Shown: positions 21,100 to 31,345, numbered from the stretch's first letter. The stretch: DNA of 64,000 nt from Doryteuthis pealeii (GCA_023376005.1 CM042152.1:82836469-82900468), one strand, 5' to 3'. Numbers and translations are program-made. Notes: generated by a model from the letters alone, not told the origin.

Positions 21100-21840
21100 A
21101 TATATTATATATATACTGTATGTCTGTACAACAACTGAGCGCATGTCCTTTCAGAAAGGAAAATTAGTGAAGACTCCACACCCGATTTTTGTCCGTGAAT
21201 TTGGTTAAAAGAAACTTTTTACTGCTTATTTTCTATTAAAAAAAAACTAAATATAATCAAGGATATATCCAAAAATTAATTTAAAAAATGATTAAAAATA
21301 AAACAAATTAATAAAGAATAAAAACATAAAAAGCAACAACAAAAAAATACAAACAAGAATAATAAAAACAAATAACGTAAAAATGAAAATATATAAAGAA
21401 TAACAGATAATAAAACAAATATATAGAAAAATAGTTTTTATTAATCTATAATATGAATACAGATACGATATTTATTTGTTAACTCTGCTAGTACCAATAT
21501 AAGCTTAGAAAATATCAATATAAAAAGAGAGAACTATAAACCTGAAAAAAAAAAAGATCAAAATCTTAAATACTGATTGCCAAGGCAGGTAGACAATATC
21601 CCCGACTCGAAGACCAGCACACATCCAAATTGTGGTGGTGGGGAGATTATGGTAACTTGAGCCTGCATAAAAGGCCCAAGATCTTATATGCTGATTTTCA
21701 AGGTAAAAAAAATTGCTCCTTTTAGAAGATTGTGTAGCACCAATCATCCTACTCCAATTTGTCCGTGTGTTGGACTTAACTAAGCTTACGAACTAAAGTT
21801 AACATAACATGTGCTACAATATATAGACACATATGCACAC
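21100..21840. other. Unassigned AT-rich stretch
   Basis: A-rich sequence at 21240-21430. The 80-codon frame on the minus strand at 21505-21747 has no recognisable domain. Confidence 0.5.
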
Positions 21841-21843
21841 ATC

Positions 21844-21844
<1 letters not shown>

Positions 21845-21892
<48 letters not shown>
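21845..21892. repeat. (TA)n microsatellite
   Basis: TA tract with one interruption. It precedes the hammerhead-bearing region. Confidence 0.95.
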
Positions 21893-22000
21893 GCTGAAAT
21901 TGATTTAGTGCGTCCGGGAACGCACATTTCTTGAATGGCCCCGGGAAAATTTATGGCAAACTAAAGCCATTCCTACTGTAAGGTATTCTGAAACGTATAA

Positions 22001-22038
22001 CATACTGATGAATGGTGAGAAACACGTGTCGTGGATAC
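22001..22038 (+). ncRNA. Degenerate hammerhead-like motif
   Basis: The intact core CUGAUGA is at 22005-22011. GAA at 22019-22021 is followed by helix III ACACGTGT (22022-22029) and C22030 at the cleavage position. These 3' features match the motifs at 58357 and 58667. Helix II is reduced to seven bases and helix I is bulged, so it is probably inactive. Confidence 0.45.

Positions 22039-22070
<32 letters not shown>
22039..22070. repeat. (TA)n microsatellite
   Basis: Simple repeat between the degenerate motif and the inverted-repeat element. Confidence 0.9.
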
Positions 22071-22074
<4 letters not shown>

Positions 22075-22079
22075 CATTA

Positions 22080-22371
22080 TTATTATTATTCATATTTTGC
22101 TTGAAGGCAATTACAATGCGCATATAGCATAAAATTCGATAATTATAGAAAATAATCATGACAATTGAATCTCGGCAAAAATTGTTCGGTGTGTAGAACA
22201 TCGTACAGACTGTTTCAACTTTATTAAGTCTCATCAGCGATGTATACTAACGATTTCCCTCCCACAGAAATTGAAACCGGAACTTCAGCAAGCATAGTCA
22301 GAGACTACACTGCTTATTTTATGCGATATACGCATTGTAATTGCCTTCAAGCAAAATATAAATAATAATAT
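22080..22371. mobile_element. Hammerhead-bearing element with GAAGGCAATTACAATGCG inverted ends
   Basis: The inverted ends include ATTTTGCTTGAAGGCAATTA and ACAATGCG (left near 22093-22120, right 22331-22359). The same end sequence bounds the palindrome at 56704-56960. The interior contains the hammerhead at 22198-22243. No reading frame with protein motifs. I interpret it as a non-autonomous Penelope-like or retrozyme-like element. Confidence 0.75.
22198..22243 (-). ncRNA. Hammerhead ribozyme, intact core
   Basis: On the minus strand: helix I ACATCG pairs with CGATGT over six perfect pairs. The core CUGAUGA is at 22231-22237. Helix II is GACTT/AAGTT with an AATA loop, including one G-U pair. 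GAA is at 22214-22216. Helix III is ACA/UGU with a three-base loop. A (complement of 22204) is the predicted nucleotide before cleavage. Every conserved core base is present, so activity is plausible. The very short helix III is typical of retroelement hammerheads. Confidence 0.8.
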
Positions 22372-22436
22372 ATACTTTATTCAACAATGCTTCTAAAAAA
22401 CAAACATCCAAAAATGTTTATCTGAAGTTGAGATAA

Positions 22437-22482
22437 GTTGGTTAGTTTTATCGGCATATCAACCCGTCTCATTTAATGTAAT
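22437..22482 (-). repeat. Family C tail fragment
   Basis: TTGGTTAGTTTTATCGGCAT followed by ATCAACCC matches the C terminal phrase. The rest is lost. Confidence 0.55.
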
Positions 22483-22484
22483 TT

Positions 22485-23365
22485 ATATCCCGGTCTCCTG
22501 CCTCAAGATTCTGTCGGGACTATTAAAATCGACCCACTCAGTCTATTCAAAACTATCCATCTACCTATCTATCTCAATTGTTCATATTTATCTATATTAC
22601 TTTAAATACTTAGATTTTTTTTATTTTATTCATGTTTGTTTAATGTCTTGTTTTTAAATTACGACAAAAAAAATGTTTAACTTGTCGAAAATATCTATCT
22701 ATTCTTATGTTGTTTTACCTATCTATATTTTTTGTTTGTTTTTTTCTAATCTAAACAAGACAATTACGATAAAAAACAAAATATACACACAGCGGTTTTT
22801 TAACGAAATTAGAAAGTAATATACAGAGATTAAGAAATCTGATGGAATCTGCACATATGCCATGCTGATATCAGTAAACTCATCATTGACATTAACAACT
22901 TGTAGAAACCATTAAGAACAAAGAACAAGTGATAAAATTTCAGATTCTAAACCCCAAGAAAGAAAAAAGGAGTGTTAGCACAAGTTTAACTGGTTCAGTG
23001 AAAGGTTAAAGAAGAGGAGGTAAAAGACAATCCCCCCAAGAACAGGCAGGTGTGTCCCCTGGAGGGGCATGAACTTCCTCTTTCATGTACGTGAAGGGAA
23101 AAGAACATGTCTCATCAGGACGAGTTTTGACATTCCAGAAGAGACACCCTAAGAAAGCTAGAGGGTATGCAGCTGAAATATCAGGAGGAAAACAAACAAC
23201 AAAAATAAGGAAATTAGTCTGAACTAACCAACCGTTTTTCTCGGTAAGGTTAGGCATAGAAACAAGGTAAGTTTCGACGCTTCAAAAACATCTCGTGTAA
23301 TGAAGGACCCATTGTTTTTATTTTAGGTTTAAAAAAAAAACATGGTCTTAAAAGTCATTCATTAT

Positions 23366-23370
<5 letters not shown>
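22485..23370. other. Unassigned stretch; one 83-codon frame of unknown meaning
   Basis: The minus-strand frame at 23006-23257 encodes an 83-residue peptide with a hydrophobic centre. It is slightly GC-richer than its surroundings. I recognise no family and see no splice or start context that makes it convincing. Confidence 0.4.

Positions 23371-23371
<1 letters not shown>

Positions 23372-23422
<51 letters not shown>
23372..23422. repeat. (TC)n-(AC)n microsatellite
   Basis: Simple repeat. Confidence 0.95.
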
Positions 23423-23679
23423 GTGTCGCGCACTCATATACAAAGACTTTTTCTTATACACACACAATCCTTGAAAAGAGCTAAGATCATCGAATTATAT
23501 CATATGTAGAGTACGGCATAAGCTTCGAAAAACTTTGAAAAGTCCAAAGATCTTCGAAACATTTTATATAGAGCATTGCATAAGCTTTGAAAACTTTGAG
23601 AAGGCCTTAGAACATCTAAACATGCCATATGTAGAGTATCTACTACTACTACTACTACTAATAATAATAATAATCTAAT

Positions 23680-24130
23680 CATTATACTAAAGCTGAGCAA
23701 ATCAACTTTTACTCCCTAAAGGCTTTTTTACTGTTTAGTTCAATGACACAAAAGTTATATAAATTATTCCTTACTTTTAGGATTGAGTTATGTTTGAAAA
23801 AAAATCCATTTTAATTAGTCGTAATTTGCAATTAAGTCAAAAACTGACCCGTCGATTTATTATATCATCGTTATATATGTTAGTTTCTCTGTGAGAAAGA
23901 GAGAGATGGGAGAATTTGAAATGTATTTGTATGTTAAATTTCATAAGCAGTAACCCATAGCTCAAGTTAGGTCAAACCTTCCTTTTCTTAGAAATCTTAC
24001 AAAATGATTTTAAAATTTTGTCCGGCGGGTTTTTATTTATTTTCAAAATTTAATTCGCTTTCCCTAATCTCAATTATCTACCCAGAGCTCAATGGGTGAC
24101 CCAACGGTTCACTTTTTGTCTAGTAATATA
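23680..24130 (+). repeat. Dispersed repeat H, copy 1
   Basis: Shares with 30280-30800 and 52968-53300 the ordered phrases AAAGCTGAGC, AGGATTGAGTTATGTTTG, AAAAACTGACC, TATATATGTTAGTTTCTC and TTTGTATGTTAA. About 450 bp. No terminal inverted repeats or tRNA boxes seen. Class unknown, possibly a non-autonomous DNA element. Confidence 0.7.
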
Positions 24131-24415
24131 TAAAATATATATTAAAAAAGCCCTACATGAACTGTCTTTTTAACAAAAGTTCGTATTGGCAAACCCATGT
24201 TTAGCCCTTCTGTTAAGTATATACGGTATATACAAATGACAATTCGAAAAAGTTGCAATATTTCGCACCGAATTATCAATTCCATTATAACAATCATTCT
24301 TAATGATCACTTAAAGATGAAACAATTACATAATTGTTATGTGCTCCACAAATAAAGCCTTGTGTCTCACTTGGCATGGTCCAAGTAAATAAAAAAAACT
24401 CATATGTACTTTTAT

Positions 24416-24700
24416 GTATTTAACAACCCCATGAGCAAGATGTGACACAAGATGAATTTCCTTAAGCAGAGTTTAACAGGCTTGAATTCAGAATTTCCTT
24501 CTCCCAGATCAGTTGTTTAACCAAGGTTAAAAGAGACCAATCCGCTTTAACTATTTACCTATAGTGGAAGAGAGAATAGGTGTATGTATACCTTTCCCAA
24601 TTGTATTAGTGCTATGTGAAATACTACCAGCCTCGTTCAGGATTTGAACCAGTGTCCATTTTTTAATGATGATAACCATTACACAACGGATGTCTCCACA
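24416..24700 (-). mobile_element. SINE family B, diverged copy
   Basis: The minus-strand head (GTTGTGTAATGGTTATCATC, GGTTCAAATCCTG) and body phrases (GTGCTATGTG complement, TTAACAGG) are in order. Diverged but nearly full length. Confidence 0.75.
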
Positions 24701-25008
24701 TGTACTTTTATCAACATCAGATGGATAACAGGCTTGACCCAGTAGGACTAGTTTCGAACTTGGTACTGTGTGGCATAAAATGAGAGGCTTTATCAGATGA
24801 GCAATCAACTGTACAGCTATTGCATGAACAGACCTCACAATCCCGTGATCAGGTTCTTGTAGGACCAGTTAAGAACTTAGACAGAACCAGAAAAACCAGA
24901 GTCAAAAGGTAAAAACAAGGCGACGAGAGAGATGAAAAGAAGAATGTCCAACACTGAAATCTTGACAATTACCAAATTTGGCCATTATACTTTCTTCATG
25001 TAAGAAAT

Positions 25009-25347
25009 AGATCTGGTTTGCATACCCCCCCCCAAAAAAAAAAAAAAATAAAAAAAAAAGATCCCCAGATAGTCAAAAAGAGGAGTTTTCATATTTCAAA
25101 AGAGGGTACACTAAGCTTTCAAAAAATACCAAATTTACCTTGGTAACAATTTTTCCCGGTTCACCTTCTAATCTACCAGACTAGATCTGGTTTGCATACA
25201 CCCCCCCTCCAATAAAAAATTCACCGGGTTATCAAAAAGAGGAGCTTTTAAATTTCAAAAGAGGGTACACTAAGCTTTTTAAAAATACCAAATTTAGCTT
25301 GGTAAATTTTTTTTCCGGTTCACCTTATCTACCAGACTAAAATTTAG
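25009..25347. repeat. Tandem duplication, 174 bp unit
   Basis: Two head-to-tail copies each start AGATCTGGTTTGCATAC, then a C-run. Each shares AAAAAGAGGAG, AAAAGAGGGTACACTAAGCT and CCGGTTCACCTT. The second begins near 25183. Confidence 0.9.
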
Positions 25348-25815
25348 TCTAATTGCATTTCTTTATTTGCCCCCCAAATAAACCACACCTCTCGGCACTA
25401 TTTGCGACAAAATATAGAAATGCGATCAGACTTGAACATAAAGCCCATAAATATTTTTATTAAAGGTTGGCGGGAAAACGACCTTGCTATTTTCTTGAGC
25501 TTATTCCATTCACTTAATGTTTCATGCTGATAAATAACATTCCTCCACAAGAAAGGGAAAATATTAAACTATAAAGTCGGATTTCAAGCATCGTTGAAGA
25601 AATTACAAAAAATAGAATAATAAAAAATCTATTTCGCTCCAGAAGTTTTAATAAAGCAGAAACAACTAATAAATGAACGTGTGTGTGGCGACAAATTTTA
25701 ACGTGTTTTTAGCCCCCATGAATTAAAATTCAACAAAACTTCTTTAGGTACTATATTAAATGTTCTCTTTTAGGTACTATATAACAGCAAGTTATTCACA
25801 TATCATTATAGTAGA
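25348..25815. other. Unassigned stretch
   Basis: A small local duplication (TTTTAGGTACTATAT) near 25743-25785. Nothing else recognised. Confidence 0.5.
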
Positions 25816-25819
25816 ATAC

Positions 25820-26003
25820 AAAGTCCTCCGCATGAGCAGAATGCGACAGAAGGTCAATTTCTTAAGCGGAGTTCAACAGGTTTGAATTCAGAGTTTTCTT
25901 TCTCCTAGACTGGTTGCCTAACCAAGGTTAAAGAGCCCAGTTTACCCTACCATTTACCCATAGCTGGAGGGGGAGTAGGATTCATACCTAGCGCTAAGTG
26001 TAT
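25820..26003 (-). mobile_element. SINE family B, 3' part
   Basis: The minus strand covers the region from the CTCCAGCTATGGGTAAATGG phrase to CTCATGCGGAGGACTTTG. The tRNA-like head is missing. Confidence 0.75.
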
Positions 26004-26039
26004 AAGTTCATATATATAGTTCTATATATCTTTACAAAT

Positions 26040-26345
26040 GGAGAAAGGGAGCACTTTTGATGAAAGGTTCTTTTTTGTTGTTATCAACAATGGATTCTAC
26101 AGAAGAAGAAAAAGTCATTTTTGGTTCTAATTAAAGTTAATCTTATTAGAAATAATCTTATTAATCACTTGGGAGCAGCTGATGTGAATATCTCACATGA
26201 AATATCTTTGTGTTTTGGTTCTTTTTAACTCTAATAATAAATCAAATATTCATGACAATTTGTGGATTGTGGCAGTCAAAGCAATTATTGCCCTGGAGCA
26301 ACTGATGAGATATCACATGAAAGATTACTTTTTCTAGGTCCTACT
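26040..26345. repeat. Tandem repeat P, about 127 bp unit
   Basis: Two partial units carry GGAGCAGCTGATG and GGAGCAACTGATG, each followed by a small palindrome around TCACATGAAA and, later, CAATTATTGCCCT. A third related unit is at 28000-28150. Confidence 0.6.
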
Positions 26346-26456
26346 TATTATAGTCAGGGCCGACACGTACTACTCGTGACCCCCGCCCCAACAGGGGTGT
26401 GCTAAAAGCTTGCTTGCTTGCTTGGGGGACACGGAAGGACGGGTTTCATATATTTT

Positions 26457-26700
26457 CTATGAATAAAGTTATTGGTTGTTGGCATCCTTCCGTCTACGAG
26501 ACGATGGAGTAGTGTCCAATCTTCTTTTCTTTTTTTTAACTATGTAGCCTGGGCGGATTGATATGGAGGATCAGCTGTTGCCCAAGTAAAAATCCTCCCT
26601 CGCCACACTGCCGCTGTGATCCAAAGGAAAGGTAAGAAGCCAATGCAGTCTGGTAGCGGTAGTATCGCAGGAGTTGCCGGGTAACACTGGTACTTAACGA
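26457..26700 (+). repeat. Dispersed repeat J, copy 2
   Basis: GTCTACGAGACGATGGAGTA, TAGTGTCC, ATGTAGCCTGGGCGG and TATGGAGGATCAGCTG match copy 1 at 4118-4262. It extends about 130 bases further into GC-richer sequence ending near GCCGGGTAACACTGG. Confidence 0.7.
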
Positions 26701-26707
26701 AAATAGG

Positions 26708-26828
26708 CATCTCCTCGTGGTGTAATGGTTAGCAACTTAGTCTCACATATCCGGTACAACTGAAAAGTGAGTTTGATCCTCGCTGGATGCGACTGTTTCC
26801 CATCCTATCCATGGTGAACGGGTTGGTT
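26708..26828 (+). mobile_element. SINE family E, copy joined to family C
   Basis: A box CGTGGTGTAATGGTTAGCAA and B-box-like GTTTGATCCTCG. The tail CCATGGTGAACGGGTTGG runs directly into a C terminal phrase, the same junction as at 4634-4751. Confidence 0.8.
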
Positions 26829-27190
26829 GGTCTTTACGGCATGTCAACCCTTTGGGTTATTTTATGCCGAAGACGTTTTTGTTTTATTTATTCTTGATGT
26901 AAACTCAATTTTTGAACACATTTTTAAATCATTTTTTCCCTATTTAACCCATAAATGGGATACTATGGGTACTACCACTTTGGATCAGAGTAGACCTGGG
27001 TGTAATGGTGATGAAGGGGTTTTCCACATTCCCCAGAGCTCCCGAATTGAAACCTCGCTATCAGATAGAGTTTAATGTTATACCCAAGACATTAAGACCA
27101 CCACCTTCTAGCACATATCATAAAAAAGGGTTAGAGCTTGCCATAAGGGTAATAGGGTGAAACAGGTTGGGTAAGCACCTACTAATTTAT
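26829..27190 (-). repeat. Retroposon family C, 3' half
   Basis: TTTACGGCATGTCAACC, AACCCATAAATGGGA, CACTTTGGATCAGAG, CATTCCCCAGAGCTCC and AAGGGTTAGAGCTTGCC follow the C order. The far (inferred 5') end is missing. Confidence 0.75.
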
Positions 27191-27236
27191 GAACATTGAC
27201 ATGTAGTAGAGTGGGAGTTAATATACTTTATATGAA

Positions 27237-27857
27237 CTAGCAAATATATGCACCCTCCGGGTGCAAGTATTTAAGTTTTAATGTAATAAAATTGTATTAA
27301 ATTAGAAAGGCTAATGAAACTAAATAAGAATGCAGATAAAAAGATTTAAAACAGAGGGGGATATAATCGAAAAATAGAACAACTGAAACTTACTTTCCAT
27401 CACTCCCGTCTTTCATTGTTATTTTTTCTAATTTAATTATTTAGTGAAAAGAGGAAGTAAAGAAAAAATGACAGTTTTTCTTGTTAATGGATTTCATTTA
27501 AGATTCATTGAAGAGATTTTTGCTTATATTCATTAAAATAAAACCAAACAGTTAGAAATCAATAATACTAAGCACATATTTATTAAAATCACATTTTTAA
27601 TATCAATATGCAAATTAGCCTTCCCGTTCACACTGTAAACAGCTATTTTGTTGTATATATAAATATGATTGCATGTTATCAGTATGTCGATAAGGTCAAC
27701 AGTATTAATAATGTAAAACAATTTTATTAATAATTGAGGTTTGAATAAAAATGCAATCATGGAGAATGTGATGTCAATAACTAAGGGAATTGTGACTTGA
27801 GTAGTAATATAGTTTCGGTTACAGACAGAAAAACACACAATCTCCATTATAATAAGA
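27237..27857 (-). mobile_element. Non-autonomous Helitron, family F copy 4
   Basis: On the minus strand: TCTTATTATAATGG start after A, hairpin GCACCCGGAGGGTGC, ATATATTTG, CTAG followed by T. Nearly identical in layout to copy 1. A 104-codon frame across it is a translation of non-coding Helitron sequence. Confidence 0.87.
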
Positions 27858-27999
27858 TATTATTTTATGAAAATTGACTTGTTATAGAGTGGGGGGACTT
27901 GTATCATAGATTGAGGGGAGGCATGAGAGCCTAGCAACAGTCTTGATTCTAGTAGTGAATCGCATAGTGATTCACAGACGTTTGTAGAGGGAAAAGGCG

Positions 28000-28150
28000 G
28001 TGAATGAAATGGTAATCTTTGGAGTGTCTAATGAGACATCTCACATGAAATTTCTTTTGTCCTCTGGCAGTGGATCAGATTGATAATAAAGATAATTCAT
28101 AGAACGTGATGAAGACTGTAAAGTCAATTATTGTCCTGGGGAAGCGGCAC
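28000..28150. repeat. Repeat P, further copy
   Basis: Shares TCTCACATGAAAT and GTCAATTATTGTCCTGG with 26040-26345. Confidence 0.5.
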
Positions 28151-28152
28151 AT

Positions 28153-28425
28153 GTGGTTGGTTGGTTTAATTCAGTCGGTAGAGCATCCGCCTAAGAACCA
28201 CAAGGTTCCGGGTTCGATACCGGACCTCGCCAACTCAGCGCATGAGTAGCACACCCAAGGTAATCTGATCTGTGCAGTAAAGTAAGTGAGAAGCTGAAGA
28301 TGGGTGTGACGCTCCAACTCAGATGCAAAAACAATCTCCCTGATTGAGCGCAAGAGAAACGGGGATAGATTTCCTTACTGTCCAACTGATACCAATAATG
28401 AGCCACTCCGCATATTTTACTTACT
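28153..28425 (+). mobile_element. SINE family A, copy
   Basis: TTCAGTCGGTAGAGCATCCG and GGTTCGATACCGG, then the complete A body to GCCACTCCGCATATTTTACT. The first part of the A box is altered by a GGTT-rich sequence. Confidence 0.85.
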
Positions 28426-28554
28426 ACTCATAGGCATACCTTGACACCACGTGGTTAAGGTGCGTGCTGTTTCTAACAATATCATTTTAATAGTTAAAAA
28501 AAAAAAGTTAACATAAGACAACACAATAAAAAAAACTACTCTGTCCTGTCGGCG

Positions 28555-28690
28555 AAGCTTAAACTATGTTGACTGTATCCGCTGCAGAGTTGTAAGACCC
28601 CCCCCTTAAAAGGGGTATCCTGGGTATAATACTAAACTACACTTGGCTTCCGGTCAAGCCGGGGGTCCAGTGAGCTTCGGCCGCTGGAGC
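28555..28690 (+). repeat. Family C fragment, left of a D insertion
   Basis: GACTGTATCCGCTGCAGAG and TATCCTGGGTATAATACTAAA match C read in its inferred sense. The C sequence resumes at about 28937 with CTGATGGTGAGG, so the D segment between is an insertion. Confidence 0.65.
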
Positions 28691-28936
28691 TACAGAGTAA
28701 ATTAATATCGTTGATCCCATGGGGCCATCCCCCCAGGTAACACCTGCCCCCTCGATTTAAAGGGACAGGGTGGGTTTATTGCCCGTTGCCTGAGGCACCC
28801 CCATGAGGGAGAATGCCGACGAGATCAACGCATTTTTTGTACCTGCCACACCATGAGCTGCGGTTTGTGGGTGGTCCAACATTAATAGAGCCTTGTGCCT
28901 AACCCGTACACGTGGGGTACGTGGTAAATATATCTG
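28645..28936 (-). repeat. GC-rich repeat D, inserted in family C
   Basis: Shares in reverse with 61205-61425: CCCATGGGGCCATCCCCCCA, the GTTGCC/CTGAGGC phrase, ATGCCGACG, AACCCG and GGTGGG blocks. It is GC-rich compared with the rest of the window. The left border with C is uncertain by several bases. Confidence 0.65.
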
Positions 28937-29080
28937 ATGGTGAGGCTACAGTTCTGAAATCTTGAAAGCGTGGAGTAGTCCTTCATTGCCATTATTTCCA
29001 AGAGTTCGATCCTCGCTGGATGCCCCATACTTGCTACCTTGTTTCACCTCCTACCCGTTGCACACAGGTTGGGTAATACC
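28937..29080 (+). repeat. Family C remainder followed by family E 3' part
   Basis: CTGATGGTGAGGCTACAG and TTCATTGCCATTA belong to C. From about 28995, GAGTTCGATCCTCGCTGGAT and CCCCATACTTGC belong to an E copy. Confidence 0.6.
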
Positions 29081-29149
29081 CCCCGCAGCTAATAACACTT
29101 AAAACTAGAAACTTTTTTTCTCTTTGATCTTTCTCACCTTCGCTTGACA

Positions 29150-29291
29150 ATCATAAATTTTGCAGGTTACATTGTTACTATGACAACATCTGTCCCTTAC
29201 TCAATGAACTGACATTGAGTATAAATTTCATTCATAAACAGAAATTAAGATATTCTGCCTTACTTCTTACTATTATTTTACGAGCTGGATT
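29150..29291 (+). repeat. Repeat K, left part (interrupted by C)
   Basis: AATTTCATTCATAAACAGA and flanks resemble 31490-31530. The copy continues at 29886 after the C insertion. Confidence 0.55.
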
Positions 29292-29874
29292 TGTTAGTTA
29301 GTTTCGTTTTTACGGCATATCAACCTCGGTGGGTCATTTAATGTCGATAAAGTTTTGAAATAAATCAATTCTTAATAGATAATACAATTTTATTTATAAA
29401 TACATTTTCTATTTAACCCATAGATGGGACCCTAATAGGTACTACCACTCCGGTCAGAGTGGACCAGGGAGTAATGGTGATGAAGGGGTACTCCACATTT
29501 CCAAACCTCCAAAACTGGAACCTCACCATCAGATAGAGTTTAACATCATTACCAGGACATGTAGACCCTCAGTCACCGCCTTCTAGCACCCATATGATAA
29601 AAAGGGGTTGGGGCTTGCCATTAAGGCAATAGGGTTGAGACAATCATATAGGTGCTAGGGATTGACATGGCCAGCCGATTGATCGGAGGGGCCTCTCCAA
29701 CCGCCCGTCTAGCCCAAGATAGCCAAAGTGGAGTATTGCAAGTCATGGACTGCTCAACCATCTGGGTTCTATCCTTAAGCATAACGGGTCGCCACCAGGT
29801 GGCCCCATTTGGGAGAGTCTTACCCCTCTGCAGAGGTGCAGTCGGTACAGTCTAACGCCCCACCGACAGGGCGG
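29292..29874 (-). mobile_element. Retroposon family C, full-length 583 bp with target duplication
   Basis: CGAGCTGGATT at 29281-29291 and 29875-29885 is an exact 11 bp target duplication. On the minus strand the element runs from CCGCCCTGTCGG to a tail ending in AACTAACTAACA-like repeats after ATGCCGTAAAA. Variable-length exact duplications, a fixed end and a short-repeat tail indicate retroposition. I found no tRNA boxes and no reading frame of retrotransposon type, so the class is unknown. It may be a LINE-dependent composite. Confidence 0.82.
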
Positions 29875-29885
29875 CGAGCTGGATT

Positions 29886-30260
29886 GAAAAGAAATATAAG
29901 TCAATACATTTTATAATAAACACTATCGACCTCAGTGCCCTTACAGCTGTAACGACGCACCCGCGTGCAAAAATTCATGCACACCAACATATTCCTCAAG
30001 TGTTGGTATGCGTGTGGTCGGTAAATAAAAAGAAAGTTCTTTATGGTCCACGTGTTCGCTACAGTTATAGAATTTCGATCAATAAATTCGGACTCAGTTC
30101 AGATGGATACACGGATTCTTTAGAGCCATAATTTGGCTATATCGTAGCCGTTCGAAAGTAAATTCAGTAGTTTGCGTCATTTTCTCAATGAAAGTAGCAT
30201 TCTCTTTCTCTGAACTGAATGTATCCCTCTCTATATACTCATCTCTCACATACACACACA
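29886..30260 (+). repeat. Repeat K, right part
   Basis: Shares CCTTACAGCTGTAAC, then a CGCACCCGCGTG-like phrase, with 31620-31660. The similarity continues weakly through both. Confidence 0.5.
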
Positions 30261-30279
30261 CACATATATATACATATAT

Positions 30280-30800
30280 TATAAAGCTGAGCGAATCAAT
30301 GTTTGTCTCTAAAAGCCTTTTTTACCATTTAGTTTAATGCCATGAATGTTATACTAAATAATTCCTTAGTTTTAGGATTGAGTTATGTTTGTAAAAATCC
30401 ATTTTAATTGGTTCTAATTAGACGTAATTTGCAATTAAGTAAAAAACTGACACATCTTTTACTTCACATTCTGCCTATCACTTTCCCCCTCTCTATGCAT
30501 ATCTTGATTACCTCCTCGTTATATATGTTAGTTTCTCATTGGGAGTAGAAAGTGAGAGATTGGAGTATGTGAAACGTATTTGTATGTTAAGTTTCATAAG
30601 CAGTGAGCCAGTAGCTTCAACATCTTTGCTTTTAATAAATTTAAATTAGGTCAAACGTTCCCTTAGAAATTTTACAAAATGGTTTTTAATGTTTTTTTTT
30701 TTCTTTTTAATTCTCCGACCGTATTTATTTTTAAAATTTAATTCACTTTACAAACTCACCTTTCCCTAATTCCAATTAACCACACAGAGCTCTGTGTGTG
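30280..30800 (+). repeat. Dispersed repeat H, copy 2 (longest)
   Basis: Contains all H phrases (AAAGCTGAGCGAATCAA, TAGGATTGAGTTATGTTTG, CCTCGTTATATATGTTAG) and extends to AATTAACCACACAGAGCTC. A SINE A head abuts it. Confidence 0.7.
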
Positions 30801-31048
30801 TGTAGCTCAGTCGGTAGAGCGTTCGGATAGGATTCACAAGGTTCCTAGTTCGATATCGGCCCTCGCCAACTCAGCGTATGAGTAGCACAGGGATCTGTGC
30901 GGTAAAGTGAGGAGCTGATGGTAGGTGTGGCGCTCCACCTCAGATGCTAAAATAATCTCCTTGTCTAGCGCTATTGAAAAGGGGATAAACTCCCTCGCTG
31001 ATTGGCTGATACCGACATTAGGCCGCCCCGATGACTTTTTACTTTATA
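30801..31048 (+). mobile_element. SINE family A, full length
   Basis: GTAGCTCAGTCGGTAGAGCG, then B-box-like AGTTCGATATCGG and the full body through GGCCGCCCCGATGACTTTTT. Only its first ten bases are altered by a GT run. Confidence 0.87.
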
Positions 31049-31127
31049 TATAAAATACGACTTTAAAACTAAAAACTTTTCCTCTTAATAATTCTACATT
31101 TTGCTATTTGTATCATAACTAGGATTG

Positions 31128-31345
31128 GGATCGCTCGTTGCGTAACAATAGGAAGTGGACCCGGCTTTCCGAGTTCAAATCCTGAAAGAGGTAGTTTGTA
31201 TTTCACATAACGCTAATGCCGCTCGAAAGATAGGAATCCAACTATTCTCCCTCCGGTTATAGGTAAATAGTAGGGCAGACTGGGCTCTGTAGTCTTTGGT
31301 ATGGCAACAGGTCTAGAAGGAAAAATGAATTCAAACCAGACCTGG
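31128..31345 (+). mobile_element. SINE family B, copy
   Basis: The head is altered (GTTGCGTAACAATAGGAAG), but the B box GAGTTCAAATCCTG and the body (CACATAACGCTAAT, ATTCTCCCTCC, TAGGGCAGACTGGGCTC) are intact. Confidence 0.75.
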
